From the NCBI GenBank assembly GCA_946811695.1, contig OX328126.1, forward strand, positions 89,600,785-89,664,784: DNA of 64,000 bases, written 5' to 3'. This DNA is from Gonocerus acuteangulatus. Its lineage: Eukaryota; Arthropoda; Insecta; Hemiptera; Coreidae. The notes beneath the pieces are model-generated. The model was not told where the DNA came from. It was given only the letters and a program-made list of their open reading frames with translations, and ran no database searches. Made by a program: the position numbers and the translations under genes. This document shows, one piece after another, positions 40,936 through 53,489 of this stretch (position 1 is the stretch's first letter; each line of letters begins with the position of its first letter).

Positions 40936-42669
40936 CAGGGTGTCCCGTAAATGTCTAGTCATATTGTGAGGGGTGATAGAGGACCCTTAGGGGAACAAAA
41001 AATGTTCTATGACGATTTCCCGAATTCTCGCCCCTAAGGGAGAAAACGTCGTTTTATTGTTTTTTCGAGACAAACGTGGTTTTTAGAAGAATAATCGTTG
41101 TAGCTCCGTCCTAGGTGGTACTACTAGAAAGGGGGTGAAACCTATCGAAAGCTGAGTAAATTTACTATAAGACTAGTTGGGAGTAAACGTAAAAATGAAT
41201 GAATGTAAGTATGTATATCTTACCAAAAGAAAGCTATTCTAAATTTCCTGACATTTTATTGATATTTCTTTCTAGCGTTACTCCTCAATGGGCGGGGTCT
41301 GTGATTTCCGGGTTTTAGAAAAACTTTCTCATTTAACCAGCTTTCCATTCATGTATCACAACCCTGTGTTATTGAAGTATTTGAACGGTTTAAGAACAAA
41401 AGTTTAAAAAAAAAACATGGATCTGTGAAAATAAAATTATATTTTTTTCTTCAGTTTATTCAAAAATCTGAAGAGAAATATTTATTTTTATAAATGTTTA
41501 CATAAATATTAAGTAAATATTTACTTATAACAATAAAAAAAATTACTTCCACGAATATAAAAAAAAATTCCTAAAACAGTAAATAAATAAAATACACATT
41601 TATTTTGAATTTATTAATTCAGGTAACTAATACTGGGTCTTGGAGTTGGCCATTAATGAACCCCAACCATAAATTAACCTCAAAAATTACTATTTTTACC
41701 TAGATCACGCATTTGAACACATTTTTACAGGTATTTATATTTTTTAAAACAAATGCTTTACCTTGAATTGATACTGATGGCTATGCTTGTGAAACTCACT
41801 GGGATTCTCGTGAGCCCATGCGTTGTTGTTGTGGTAATTAAAAATTCTATCCCTCATAAATAAGACATACATAGTCCTGTAAAAATGTGTTCAAATGCGT
41901 GATCTAGGTAAAAATAATAATTTTTGAGGTTAATGTATGGTTGGGGTTCCTTAATGGCCGCCACCTGGACCCAGTATTAGTTACCTGAATTAATAAATTC
42001 AAAATAAATGTGTATTTTATTTATTTACTGTTTTAGGAATTTTTTTTATATTCGTGGAAGTAATTTTTTTTTATTGTTTTAAGTAAATATTTATTTATTA
42101 TTATGTAAACATTTATAAAAATAAATATTTCTCTTCAGCTTTTTAAATAAACTGAAGAAAAAAATATAATTTTATTTTCACAGATCCATGTTTTTTAAAA
42201 AAAATTTGTTCTTAAACCGTTCAAATACTTCAATAACACAGGATTGTGATACATGAATGGAAAGCTGCTTAAATGAGGAAGTTTTTCTAAAAGCCGGAAA
42301 CCACAGATCCTGCCCATTGAGGAGTAACGATGGAAAGAAATATCAATAAAATTTCAGGAAATTTAGAATAGCTTTCTTTTGGTAAGATATACATACTTAC
42401 ATTCATTCATTTTTACGTTTACTTTCAACTAGTCTTATAGTAAATATACACAGCTTTCGATAGGTTTCACCCCCTTTCTAGTAGTACCACCTAGGACGGA
42501 GCTACAACGATTATTCTTCAAAAAACCACGTTTGTCTCAAAAAAACAATAAAACGACGTTTTCTCCCTTATGGGCGAGAATTCGGGGAATCGTCATAGAA
42601 CATTTTTTGTTCCCCTAAAGGTCCTCTATCTCCCCTCACAATATGACTAGACATTTACGAGACACCCTG
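40936..42669. mobile_element. 1.73-kb foldback element with ~795-bp arms
   Basis: Ends CAGGGTGTCCCGTAAATGTC and GACATTTACGAGACACCCTG, flanked by TA. The left arm (40936-41730) and right arm (41877-42669) are inverted copies with scattered differences (e.g. GTAGTACCACCTAGGACGGA in both). The central ~146 bp is single-copy. No frame. The TA target and CAGGGTGTCCC end suggest mariner-superfamily mobilisation, but inside sequence is unrelated to family A. Confidence 0.85.
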
Positions 42670-43373
42670 TATATTTAAAGCGCTGTAACTTGATTCCAAA
42701 TGGACCAATCGAGTTCGTTGAGGTCTCAACAAATTTGTATTTTTAAAAAATAAATAAAGTAAGTAGTCGGTTATGGTGGTTAACGACTTGAATAAAATGA
42801 TTATAGTGTAAAATATCCTAAATTATGAGTTTTGGGGGGGGGGGCTTACACAAAAAGTGCTGGGGTTTTCTGATCCCGGATTCGGATTCAGTGACCCCAA
42901 AAACATATAGTAAAAATGGTCTGCTCTCTGATTCTGAACTTTTTTTTTTTGTGTGGCTGTGTAAGTTTTGTGTAAAAACTTAATTCAATAAAGCTGTGAA
43001 TCCAATAATAAGGTGGTCGCTTAAATTATATAGAAGTATATTTCTTTTGGAATTAATTTTAAACGTATACTATCGATTATCACTCACCTTATTTACTTCC
43101 ATCACATTGGTTTTTTCTAGTCATTCTCATACACTATTTTAGTACATTTAACACTATAATATTATGTTGTACATACTACATAATAATATAAATGTTGAAC
43201 ATATCATATGCTACATTTATTCAATTAATGGGACATTTTAATTTCAGCTAAAGAACAAGCATCATGAACTACATGAAGTATGTTAAAATTTAAAGAGTTA
43301 TGTTTCCAAGAAGTCATTTGGAAACACCCATTATATTTGCGAGCATCAAGTGTTCTGACTGGGGATGCTGATG
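42670..43373. other. Spacer, no gene seen
   Basis: G11 tract at 42834-42844 and poly-T at 42941-42950. No recognised family. Confidence 0.5.
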
Positions 43374-43748
43374 GGTGAGGAGGCTGTGCAAGGGTTCGGG
43401 ATATTATTACCTCGGATGGACCATCACCAAATATAGCGTAAAGCCTATTAATTCGATGTCTGCCATAATATTTGAGTTGGACGGCAAATAAAAATAACAT
43501 TATGAAATAGATAAAGTACGGTGACAGCTGTTCTGTCATCGTCCTAGCAACGCATGCTGCCTAGGCGTGCATGCTCTCTTTAAAACCAACTAAAAATTCA
43601 AACACCTCTACAAATACATAAAAATTTGAATTTTAAAAAACCTTTCTTAGCGAGTGTTTACATCCTAGAGGGAGTGTCCATGCAAAATTTGAAATGTTTC
43701 TATCAAGCGGTTTGGGCTGGGCCATGATAGGTCAGTGAGTGAGTGGTA
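43374..43748 (-). mobile_element. Helitron body fragment
   Basis: GGGTTCGGGATATTATTACC, GTCATCGTCCTAGCAACGCA, GCGAGTGTTTACATCC and GATAGGTCAGTGAGTGAGTG match the bodies at 1580-1975 and 60205-60545. Neither terminus is preserved. Confidence 0.6.
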
Positions 43749-44087
43749 TGTTAAAAATAAAATATTTCCTTGCTATAAAAAACCTGTATTAATATCTGTT
43801 TAATTGTACCTACCTTAAATCAGTTTTTCAAGTAGACAAGTATTCTTATTCTGGTATCAGAGTCGAATAAAGAAGACAGGAAACCTACAACAAAAAAAAA
43901 CTCCATAAGTAAACTACAAATAGGCTCAAAAATTAAAATATAAAATTTCAATGCTTCTTTTAAAGTTGTCTTTAGAATACAAAAGGTAAAATAATTAATA
44001 ATTTGCTACTTCTGCTGAAAACACTACTTAATTTTGTTTTTTTTTTAAATAAAATGTGTCATTATCGGTAAAATACTATTGTATTAG
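43749..44087. other. AT-rich spacer, no gene seen
   Basis: No recognised family or frame. Confidence 0.5.
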
Positions 44088-44985
44088 TCCGAGAGCCAGC
44101 AACGCACTTTTCATGAAGTGTTTTATGCACCCTGAAATTTTGCTATAATGTACCTCTTGGGTAGATAAGAAGGTAAATATGTGTTTCCTGGACATACCTT
44201 GGAACACCAGGCGCATGGGGGTAAGGTGCAAAACAATATTTCCCCAAAATAGAGTTTTATTCAGAAGCCAACTATATTTAATGTAAAATTAAGACAATTT
44301 TACAATGAACAATAAATATGGCAGACACTTTTAAGGGGTGTAACACGTAAAAAAAAAAAAAAAAATTGTTTTTATTCTAATATTAAATGAGAGTTTTATT
44401 CGCGCTGCCATTAAAACCGGAACAGCTGAAGATCTTGTGAGCAAGAACCAATGTGAGCACAGAAAACAACCAACACTGCGCCGTCGCCTCATGCACTCTT
44501 ACGGTTACGCGCAGTGTAATGTAGTCTATCATATTCAACATTTATTTTTATGTTTCCTGATAATTAAACCCCACAAAAGTGTCTGCCCTTTTGTAATTAT
44601 TTTGAAATATGTTTACTGAAGACACTGTTTAAATCGCAGCGTGAATAAATCACTTCATTTAATATTAAAAATAAAAACAACAGTTTTTTATTATTATTAT
44701 CATTTTAACCCCCTTAAAAGTGCCTGCCTTATTTATTATTAATTTGAAAATTGTCTTAATTTGCCATTTTTTTTCATTAATAATAGTTGGCTTCTAAATA
44801 AAACTCTACTTTTGGGCAATATTGTTTAGCACCTTTCCCCTATGTGCAGTATCTGGTGTTCCAAGGTATGTCCAGGAAACACATATTTACCTTCTTATCT
44901 ACCCCAGAGGTACATTATAGCAAAATTTCAGGGTGCATAAAACACTTCATGAAAAGTGCGTTGCTGGCTCTCGGTCTATATTTTT
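44088..44985. mobile_element. Foldback element, GTCCGAGAGCCAGC family
   Basis: Ends GTCCGAGAGCCAGCAACGCA and TGCGTTGCTGGCTCTCGG. The arms run ~320 bases (44088-44405, 44635-44985), including TTCCTGGACATACCTTGGAA in both orientations. The centre is ~230 bp. Copies elsewhere in the window not seen. No transposase. Confidence 0.8.
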
Positions 44986-45306
44986 TTATGATTTTCTGTC
45001 AAAATGATAATTTCAATAAAAATCCCAATTTTATCTTAATTCCATTATTAAAAACCTTACAATTACTTTATTGGTAAAGATTCACTCCATCAGCACAGCC
45101 TATCCACCATTTTCTTTACTATACCCAAAATTAATAAGAATATTTTATGATATAAAATACCTATCTGTGCCTTTTATAAATATAAATATCATTCACCACA
45201 ATTTTAAATTAAAATAATAAACTAAAAAAATAAATCAGTATCATCAGGAAAATTTGTTTAGTATTACTGAAATATTTTCATAATATATTTATGTTGCTGA
45301 GATAAT
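44986..45306. other. AT-rich spacer, no gene seen
   Basis: No recognised family or frame. Confidence 0.5.
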
Positions 45307-45562
45307 GTCGTCGATACAAAAGCAAACTAACGAATATGAAAATCAACACTTTTCAGAGTGGAAAAGTATTTATTCATAACTTTTTTTTGGACAGTCAAAT
45401 AGTCGGCAGATTTGACCTTTTGATAGTGGAATACTTTCCCTTTAATAGAGTGAAGTCAGATTGTAGAAATTGCCGTAAATAAGTCCAGCAGAAATTATTA
45501 AAGATGGACAACGAAAGATGCATTTTTTCATATTCGTTAGTTTGCATTTGTATCGACGATAT
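45307..45562. mobile_element. MITE-F, copy 2
   Basis: TCGTCGATACAAAAGCAAAC at left and GTTTGCATTTGTATCGACGA at right, with the same interior as 31975-32229 (CTTTTCAGAGTGGAAAAGTA, GACCTTTTGATAGTGGAATA). Target duplication uncertain. Confidence 0.85.
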
Positions 45563-45613
45563 ATAAAAAATGAAAATAAACAAGGATTGTTTAGCGTAAA
45601 ATAATCTAGTAAT

Positions 45614-45715
45614 TGTCAGTCTATTCTTGATAGGATCTGGCTGATGCTTTTTCCTTTTTCCCGAAGAAAAACCAGTAACCCCTAGCGGAAATCGAATCCA
45701 CGCCACACGAAGTAA
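45614..45715 (-). mobile_element. SINE-A, diverged fragment
   Basis: On the minus strand: GTGGATTCGATTTCCGCTAG B-box region, then GGAAAAAGCATCAGCC and TCAAGAATAGAC, a worn version of the SINE-A body. Confidence 0.6.
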
Positions 45716-46100
45716 TCGCGGCTAAACTCAGGACCCCCCCCCCAAATCTAGGGAAAATCTTAAATTCCGGTACAATCTAAACGAATTACTTTCCGATGGA
45801 ACATTGATGAACTTATTAAATACTTAAAAGACTCACATTTATTCAAGACAATATTTTTTTGGACAAAAAAACGGCAATTGGTGATGTCGATTTTTGCCCT
45901 GACAAAAGGATAATTTAATTATTCCCGTTCGATCATACAAAAATGAATAAATAATTCAAATATATAAAAAATAATATATACAAATACGTAATAATAAAAA
46001 AATAAATAAGTCAATGAAACAACACTTATATAAATATACAAGAATTCAACACTAAAGAACAAATCACTGTAACAAGTAACACAGATCTACAAAATTGAGA
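45716..46100. other. AT-rich spacer, no gene seen
   Basis: C9 tract near 45733; otherwise unrecognised. Confidence 0.5.
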
Positions 46101-46780
46101 TTTTTTTTTTTTTTTTTTTTTCATTGTTGAGCATCGCAACATTGGCAACAAACTCATTTTATGTTTGTTACGTCAAGAAAAAAATAAAAATAAAAGGTAA
46201 ATGAATAAATTAAGAACTTAAATGATAACAAAACGTGAAAACGAAGATAAAGTAAACAAAAAAAAAATAAAAACAGAACAAATAGTAACACTAAAGTAAT
46301 AATTAGATGTAAACATACAATTTTGAAATAGTGAATGTGAAAGTTAAGTGAACTATTTACAGCTTGTTGTATAAATGTGTGTTTTTCAAATGTTTGAGGA
46401 TTGTATGGATGTGTGGGCTACCCTCTGTCAGCAAGTCGTGGGGCATATTTAAGTTAATGAGTTGTCTGAAGTTTGTAAGTATATGTTTGGCTGTCAGAGT
46501 CTCATTGCAGTATTTACAAGTTGGTCTGTCCTTTCTTTCTAGTAAGTAGGAATGGGTAAGCAGAATGTGTCCAATTCGAAGCCTGGTTAAAATAACATCA
46601 TCTCTTCGAGAGAAGTGTTCCTTTGACCAGGCTTTCGTTGTATTTTTAATTTCTCGTAATTTTGTTTCTGCTCGATACTACTCACTTTCCCATTCGTACT
46701 GAATGTAAGTCAGTAATGTTTTGTAGGGGTCCGATGAAGTCACAGTATGTAAGTCAAAGGTTGGTCTTTTTTTCTTTTTT
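46101..46780 (-). pseudogene. RNase H-bearing LINE (I/jockey group) 3' part with poly(A)
   Basis: Minus-strand pieces: DPYKTLLTYIQYEWESE, WSKEHFSREDDVILTRLRIG, HILLTHS, then in a shifted frame ERKDRPTCKYCNETLTAKHI and LTEGSPHIHTILKHLKNTHL. LR.GH..LTH followed by C..C....H is the usual segment after the RNase H domain of I/jockey-group LINEs. A 3' UTR leads to poly(A) (T20 at 46101-46121 on plus). One stop and one frameshift at least. Same family as 53490-54010. Confidence 0.75.
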
Positions 46781-47496
46781 TTTTGTCCCAAGAGATCTAG
46801 CACTTCTAGTAGATCTCGATGCCCACGTTCTTGAGGTGCCACCCATTTTCATAGAAGTTTGTTTATTATAATTATAATTTGTATATAAATTATTCCCTCT
46901 CAGTGACAAAATAATTAAAAAAAACAATAAAAAAAAACAAAAAAAAAAAACATTTTTATTCACCAAGATGTTTAAAAACTAAAATATCATAATAAACACA
47001 AGAAGCTACATTTGCAACTATTCCTACATCATGTTGGAAAGATTATTGCACCTAATTATTCTAATTATTGTTTATGCGTGCTGAATTAGTTTAAATCGCG
47101 CAATTAATTGGCCCCAATTGCACAATTACACGCTCAACAACTTCAGCTTTTCCCAAGTAGCAACTCCTCTCCAATTACCAACTAGAGACACCATTAACTA
47201 ACATATACCAATTATGCGTTTATCTCTTTCCACTTCTCCCTTTCACCCGAAGGAAACTTTTCAAACTAACCATTACATTAATTTGTACTAATAGTTAGCA
47301 ATTAAATCGTGATATCATTAGCTAAATACAATTATACGTCTGTTTAATCCAGTGTAATTGTTACAGAACATCCGGCAAGCGCATTTCCAGACCCCGTGCT
47401 ATTTTGGGTGAAATCTTTTATTGTTTTATTCGAGCAATATTGGGCAATAGTAACTATTTCATGTAGTTAACTACAACAAATAAATCGCTGAAAAAA
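46781..47496. other. Spacer, no gene seen
   Basis: A-tracts at 46917-46950; 47090-47350 is less AT-rich and repeats AATTG motifs. No recognised family. Confidence 0.45.
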
Positions 47497-47990
47497 AAGG
47501 CCGTCACGAAGGAGCTGCATAACTAAGCACTTTCCTCAGAATCGGGTAGTGTCGAGTGCATTCCTGAATAATTTGCTTAAAATGACCTATATCGATAAAT
47601 AAAAAGTAAATCCCCCCCCTTCCGATAGACCAATTTAGTTCATTTTTACAACACTACTTCCTTATTAGATACCCAGGACGTATACCGTGTTTCGTTACAA
47701 TAAAGCAGAAATTACGACCGGTATGAGCAAATTAGTAATTTGGGTCCAGAGTAAACCCCCCTTCCTAATGAACCGATTTAGTTTATTTTTACAACACATT
47801 TTTCTATTTAGTTGACCAGAACGAATACCGAGTTTCGTTGAAATATAACAAAAATTACGACTGGTATTGGCAAATAACTACTTTGGCTCCGGTGTAAACT
47901 CCCCCTCCAGATGGACCGATTTTGTTGGTTAACGAACTCGATCAATCGTTTGATGGGGAAATACTATAGACCAAGTTTCATGGCGAAAAA
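47497..47990 (+). mobile_element. HINE-C, 5' half
   Basis: GGCCGTCACGAAGGAGCTGC, TAAGCACTTTCCTCAG and three ~140-bp internal units (GACCAATTTAGTTCATTTTT etc.). It ends at CATGGCGAAAAAACAAAAG just before the place where the other copies carry the TA array. The 3' hairpin is missing. Confidence 0.75.
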
Positions 47991-48527
47991 ACAAAAGTAA
48001 ATAACTTACATTTTTATGATAGAAATAGTTAAGTATTTTTTGTAAGAATCCTCTTTGACTTGAATAATCCAAAGTAGGTTACACAAGCCCTCTAGTGAAG
48101 GAGCTAAACACTAATTACAGGGAAATTTATAATATGTTGCTACGTGCCGCCACAGCCTCGGTGGTCAAAGGTATAATATGGTCAGAGGTACAACACCTTC
48201 CCCTATATAAGTATATATAATGTGGTGAGAAAGAGCGCCAAATAAATGTATATTATAAGAAACAATATCAAACTAATTATTTCATCCAAAAATTAATTTA
48301 ACAGTAAACGGAGCTCAAAAAAGAAAATGCTCCTTTCGAACTAGTCTCGGCTTTGGAAGACTAAACGTGACAAGTCTGCTCGGAGTAGCGGATTGGGCAG
48401 AGATTTCTTCAGAGGATCGGAAATTTCTTTTTCTACAAATGCGAAAAGGAGGAAAAAAGAAAAGGCAGAACTATAAACCGGGGACTGAAGGAGGAAGTGA
48501 CGGACTGAGTGAATTCATAGCGGTCAG
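47991..48527. other. Low-repeat segment, no gene recognised
   Basis: A frame at 48367-48555 runs into the hAT element. Nothing else recognised; this is the left flank of the hAT insertion. Confidence 0.35.
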
Positions 48528-49746
48528 TTCCTCAGCAGAGTTGGGCAAACGTTAGCGGTCGCTAATATCTAATACCTTCTCGCTAATTTAGCGGTACTGA
48601 TAAGAGCCTGCGCTAACGATTAGCGCATAGCGACGGCAGTGCGATAATCGCTAATTTATTCATGAAATGTTTAAATATCGTGATAGCTAATACCTTTAGC
48701 TATGGTTACAACATTTTGTCATTTCAACGTTCACTTCCGGTCTGCTCTGAGCCGGGGGCATGCACCGCACATTTCTTTCAAATTTTGTACAATAACGTAT
48801 TTTCATGCACTAAACACGAAACCGCAAAAAAAAAAAAAAAAAAAGTTCGCATTCAACTAGGAAATAAGTTATTAAGCACTAAAGGTCACTGTTAGGAAGG
48901 TTATACAAGTAGGCGTAAACAGCGTATTTGTAAACACGCGCTTGCGCAGATATGTAACATTCTGAAACAGAAAACTCTCGTTTAAAATGTTCATAAACCA
49001 TTTATTCAAAAATATTGTCAATTTTAAGGGCATCCTCACCCTGGATATTGATATCTTCTTGAGCGAGAGTAGCGGGAGCAAACGCACAGCATGTATGCCT
49101 AAAAGCGTCGTCCTAGACATTCTTTTTATCTTCCTAGACATCCTTCTTAGCTTTCTTCTTCTTCTTGAGACGCGATGTTCCGTGGACATAAATCCCCAAT
49201 CGCACAGAAAAATGCCTTTAAGCACTCTTCACATTTATGAGCACGATTGAAGAGAATAATAAATTAGTGCAACTTTATTGTTATTTTTTTTTATAAAATA
49301 AGAGTATGTTGACAATTAAAGTTCAGCAGGCGCGAATTAGAACGAACTAATAATTATAAAGGCATTAGCTAATTATTTAGGGATTTCTGTTATATAATAC
49401 TTTTCATGAACGAAACAAGAAATGTGAAGAGTGTTTCATTATTTAAAAAAAAAAAGTCCGACTCGCAGGAACTGCAGCATCTTAGCGCGGATCCGTTCAT
49501 GTCCCTAGTGCCATTTGATAAGCTTAGAAAAGAAATAAACTTATTTTTTTTTTATATATCTCGTGAAAATTGTCAAAATCCTCTCGAACATCTCGAATAA
49601 AAGTGATATTAAGGCGTCAGGGACACCGACAGTAACTAACTTTTACACAGATGCGGAAATTACACAATCCGGCTCTCATTCTAAAGCAAAGCTCTATAAA
49701 TCAATACAAAATATGCCTAATAAAGCCTTTCTAGAGGGTACAGAAG

Positions 49747-50002
49747 CATGGGCATATATGAGGGGGGGGCTGAGGGGGCTGCAGCCCCGTCCCGAAATTT
49801 TGAATTAATGATGAAAACTTCTTGTAAAACCCTTAAAAATAAATTAAATAAGATCACTTAGTTCATAAAACATATTTTATTTTACGTGTAATAGCGTTTT
49901 AGTTGCCTAAAACTATTCCAAGCTCTAAATATTTAGTATTCCATACCCTGGAAATGGTCTCAGCCCCCCCCCCCCCCGAAATTGTTTTTATATACGCCCA
50001 TG
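49747..50002 (+). mobile_element. CATGGGCG MITE-E nested in HINE-B
   Basis: CATGGGCATATATGAGGGGG to TTTTTATATACGCCCATG with poly-G and poly-C tracts near the ends; interior as 15846-16122. Flanked by TACAGAAG (49739-49746) and TACAGAAC (50003-50010). Confidence 0.85.
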
Positions 50003-51331
50003 TACAGAACCTTTTTTGTAGAGCATTTAGTAAGCCTTCGAATGGTAATCTTCCGCTTCACAAGATTGTCAACGGTTTTCGAGATACTAACGAAAGTATA
50101 CAAAGTTACCAAAACTTTTTTTGTCTGTTAAGAAAATATTTTATTCTAACTCTTCCTTTACCCTAAACGTAACAAAAATTTCAACATATTAGTGTTGATG
50201 AAATTCGAACACGCAGAAAATGTTTCAACTGTATCCCATAATTCTAAGTACCAAAATCAAAGACAAACAACCCTCCCTAGGAAGGACGCTAGGCAGTTGA
50301 AAAGCTAAATCTTGGAAATCCTTATCTCTAACATTAAATTGATTTCTTATTTTTCTTAACCTGTTTTATTTTCAAATACATTATCCAACTCTAAGCAATT
50401 AAAAAATAACAAGGAATAAAAATATAAAATTTTAGGCACTTTCAACACTTGTTCACACTGAGTAAAACAATATAAACAGATCTAAGGTGTTACACGGTAG
50501 CTGGTGAAAGAATGAATGAGGTCTCGTATTGCAATTCTCTGTATGCAGGGTCTACTTCCAGGTAATATACTTTTACTGCCCTTTACCGTTACTCAGAAAG
50601 CTCTTTGTGTTTACAAACAAAGGACTCGGTATAGACCACCCGTATTAACCCAAAAGTGATTATGTCAAGCTTGATAAACTTCCTGAATTAAATTAAGGAA
50701 TTTAAGAGTGCTTAAAATAGGTTCTTGATCTAGTCAAAAAATTCAAGGAGAATTACACCACGAATAGAAAATTTCGGCCAAACAGAAGGAAAATAACAAT
50801 AACAAGGATAGTTAAACTTCGTTTTCAAAGATTGTTAGTTGTAACACAAAAACGGTCACACATGATTCTAATAAATTAACTGTGAAGGGTGATTACACAA
50901 ATATTCCTGTTGAGGCTTTAAAGCTTCAACTCAAAAAACATATTAACCCACAGGTAATATCTAGATATTCGTACGGCATCTTCGAATTCTAACAAACAAA
51001 ATATTGCTTCTAATTATACGTATCCTGTTTACTGACAAATACATTTGACTACTATAAGAAATTACAAAAATGACGAGCAGTGAAAAAAAAAAAACTGCGG
51101 GAAACACACAAATAGATCCGTTTAAATAAACGAAACTAACTAAGTTTTAAGCACTTATTTCTCCTAATGTGACGACCCCATCAAACATTTCTTCAAAACA
51201 TTTTTCCACGATTTCCTAACCCTTTTTGAGATATTAATGAAAATATACGAAGAGGGCCTAATAGATATTCATACGGGATCTGAGAATCCCAAGATTCCGC
51301 AAAAATAAAATATTCTAATTATACGTATCCT

Positions 51332-51344
<13 letters not shown>

Positions 51345-51369
<25 letters not shown>

Positions 51370-51406
51370 GGCGCATGTACTTCTTAGTCATTAGCGCCCG
51401 TATCCT
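51345..51406 (-). mobile_element. SINE-C/D tail fragment
   Basis: T33 (51335-51367) then ACGGCGCATGTACTTCTTAG and TCATTAGCGCC: on the minus strand the shared SINE tail GGCGCTAATGA...GCGCCGT plus poly(A). Only the last ~40 bases plus tail were retained (severe 5' truncation). GTATCCTGT is present on both sides (51323, 51398) as a likely target duplication. Confidence 0.7.
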
Positions 51407-52642
51407 GTGTTATTGGCAAATACATTTGACTACTATAAGCAATAGCAAACAATAGGGAATATGCCAAAGAACTCGGATTAGGAGCCTCGACAGTTTCAAG
51501 ACATTTGAAGGAAATCGGCAAATCCAAAACTGACATTTCATACGGTACAGCCTGATATATTTCTAACAATGAATTGTTTTTCTTATTTTAATTAATCTGT
51601 TTTATTGTCAAATACATTATCCAACTATAAGAAATGAAAAAATAGGAATAAAAACAGACCAAAAGAACCGTATGAAATAAACGAAATCAATTACTTCAAA
51701 GTTTAAGCACTTATTTCATCCGATTGACATCGCTTATTCAAAACTTTCCTCAAAACCTTTTTTGTAGACCATTTAGTAAGCTTTCGAATGGTAACCTTTC
51801 GCTTCCCAAGATTTTCAATCGTTTTCAAGATATTAATGGAAGTATACGAAGTTCCCAAAATTTTCATTATTTCTAGCAACAGAAAATTGGTCTCATTTTT
51901 CCTATCCTGTTTTACATACAAATACATTTTCCCAACATAAGAAATTACAAAAATAAAAAGCAATAAAAAACCAAGGGAAAGAGACAAAAATTACAAAAAG
52001 AACGACAAAAACCCGTTCATAAGAAAAAAAACAGACGTATTTGAAGATTTAAGCACTTATTTCTCCGATTGACATAACCTAATCAAAAATAGTTTTAGAA
52101 TCTTTTTTGTAGAAAATTTAGTAAGCTTTCAAATAGTTTCTATCTACTTACCACGATTTCCCAACCGTGTTCGAGATATTAATGAAAGTATACAAAGTTC
52201 CCAAAACTTTTCATGTCTGTTAATAAAATATTTTATTCTAACCCTTCCTTAACTTCAAACGTAACAAAACTTTCAACATATTAGTTTTAATGAAAGAAGA
52301 ACATGCAGATAATGTTTCAACTGAATCCCGTGATTCTAAGTACCCAAACCAAAAACGGTATTCAAAAACTATTTTTCCAATTTTCTCGAAAACGGTTAAA
52401 GCTATCGCCTTGAAAATGGTTTCATTCGTTTTCCTAGCCCAAGAAGCATATAAAAAGAGTCCTTACAAGCTTATGAACTCAAAAACGTAAGCGTTACGAT
52501 TTTTTTTGCGCGAATTTCGCCCCAAACGCCATCTTCCAGTGGGCGGATTTTGCTGGTTAACGAACTTGACCTTTCAAATTGGACGCCAGATTTTTGTACC
52601 AAATTTCATCAAAATCGGACCATCAGGGAAGCCAGCGAACAG

Positions 52643-52711
<69 letters not shown>

Positions 52712-53489
52712 TTTACATATATATATATATATACAAATTTGAACCACCATTATTTTCGGTCTCTAGGGGTTCTGAAACGCGAAATTTTCTTGTCGGCACT
52801 TCCGGATTGTTTCATTGTATCAACCTTATAAGCGGGGTTCCTCCCTATGGGGGAGGGAGGAACCGCGCTAAAATGGTTGTGAATAAATAACTGCTGTTGA
52901 ATTTAAATAATTGATGGTAAATTTCAATTAAACTTCTTTATTACAAACTTTTCCATAAGCGCGCATGCGCATGTTGACAAATTTAATTGTTTACATTAGC
53001 TTTCATAACCCCCATAACAGCGAACTTTAGTGATTAAAAACTTCTTTCCTAGTTGAATGCGAACTTTTTTTTAGCGGATTCGTGTTTAGTGCATCAAAAT
53101 ACGTTATTGTACAAAATTTGAAAGAAATCGGTTTGGAGGACGCTAAACTTCAGTTTTCACTAAAGTTATATGCGGTGCATGCCCCCGGGCTCAGAGCACA
53201 CCGGAAGTGAACTTTGAGATGACAAAATGTTGTAACTATAGCTAAAGCTATTAGCTATCACGATAATTAAACATTTCATGAATAAATTAGCGATTAGCGC
53301 TCTGCCGTCGCTATGCAATAATCGTTAGCGCAGGCTCTTATCAGTACCGCTAAATTAGCGAGAAGGTATTAGATATTAGCGACCGCTAACGTTTGCCCAA
53401 CTCTGTTCCTCAGTGGGTCGCTAGCAGCTACAGATCGACTGGATGGTTGGTTGGTTGTTCTTGTGGCAAATACTGTACGCATCCAGTAA

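Larger units (their letters stand above)
49456..52871 (+). mobile_element. HINE-B, expanded copy with repeated interior
   Basis: Starts GTCCGACTCGCAGGAACTGC (49456), subterminal TTAGCGCGGATCCG. The common interior segment (TTTTTTGTAGAGCATTTAGT type) recurs about four times at 50020, ~51180, 51757 and 52108. Then 'caaaatcggaccatcaggg', the TA array 52648-52732, CGGCACTTCCGGATTG, the hairpin GGTTCCTCCCT/AGGGAGGAACC and GCGCTAA at 52871. It carries MITE-E (49747-50002) and a SINE-C tail (51345-51406). Confidence 0.8.
48536..53405. mobile_element. 4.87-kb hAT-type element with 8-bp target duplication
   Basis: Ends CAGAGTTGGGCAAACGTTAG and CTAACGTTTGCCCAACTCTG. Flanked by TTCCTCAG on both sides (48528-48535, 53406-53413). 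The TIRs are long (~310 bases: GCTAATTTAGCGGTACTGAT, ATTCATGAAATGTTTAA, CGGGGGCATGCACCGC), with a ~45-base length difference near their inner ends. The core holds a nested HINE-B (49456-52871). No transposase survives; a short minus frame near 49215 reads HKCEECLKAFF, perhaps a zinc-finger relic. hAT by TSD and TIR. Confidence 0.88.

Noticed and set aside
48872..49225. Basic protein (RRRRKLRRMSRKIKRMS)
   Set aside because: Frame across low-complexity AAGAAGAAG sequence within the hAT element; the alternative frame has a partial CxxC motif, neither is convincing.
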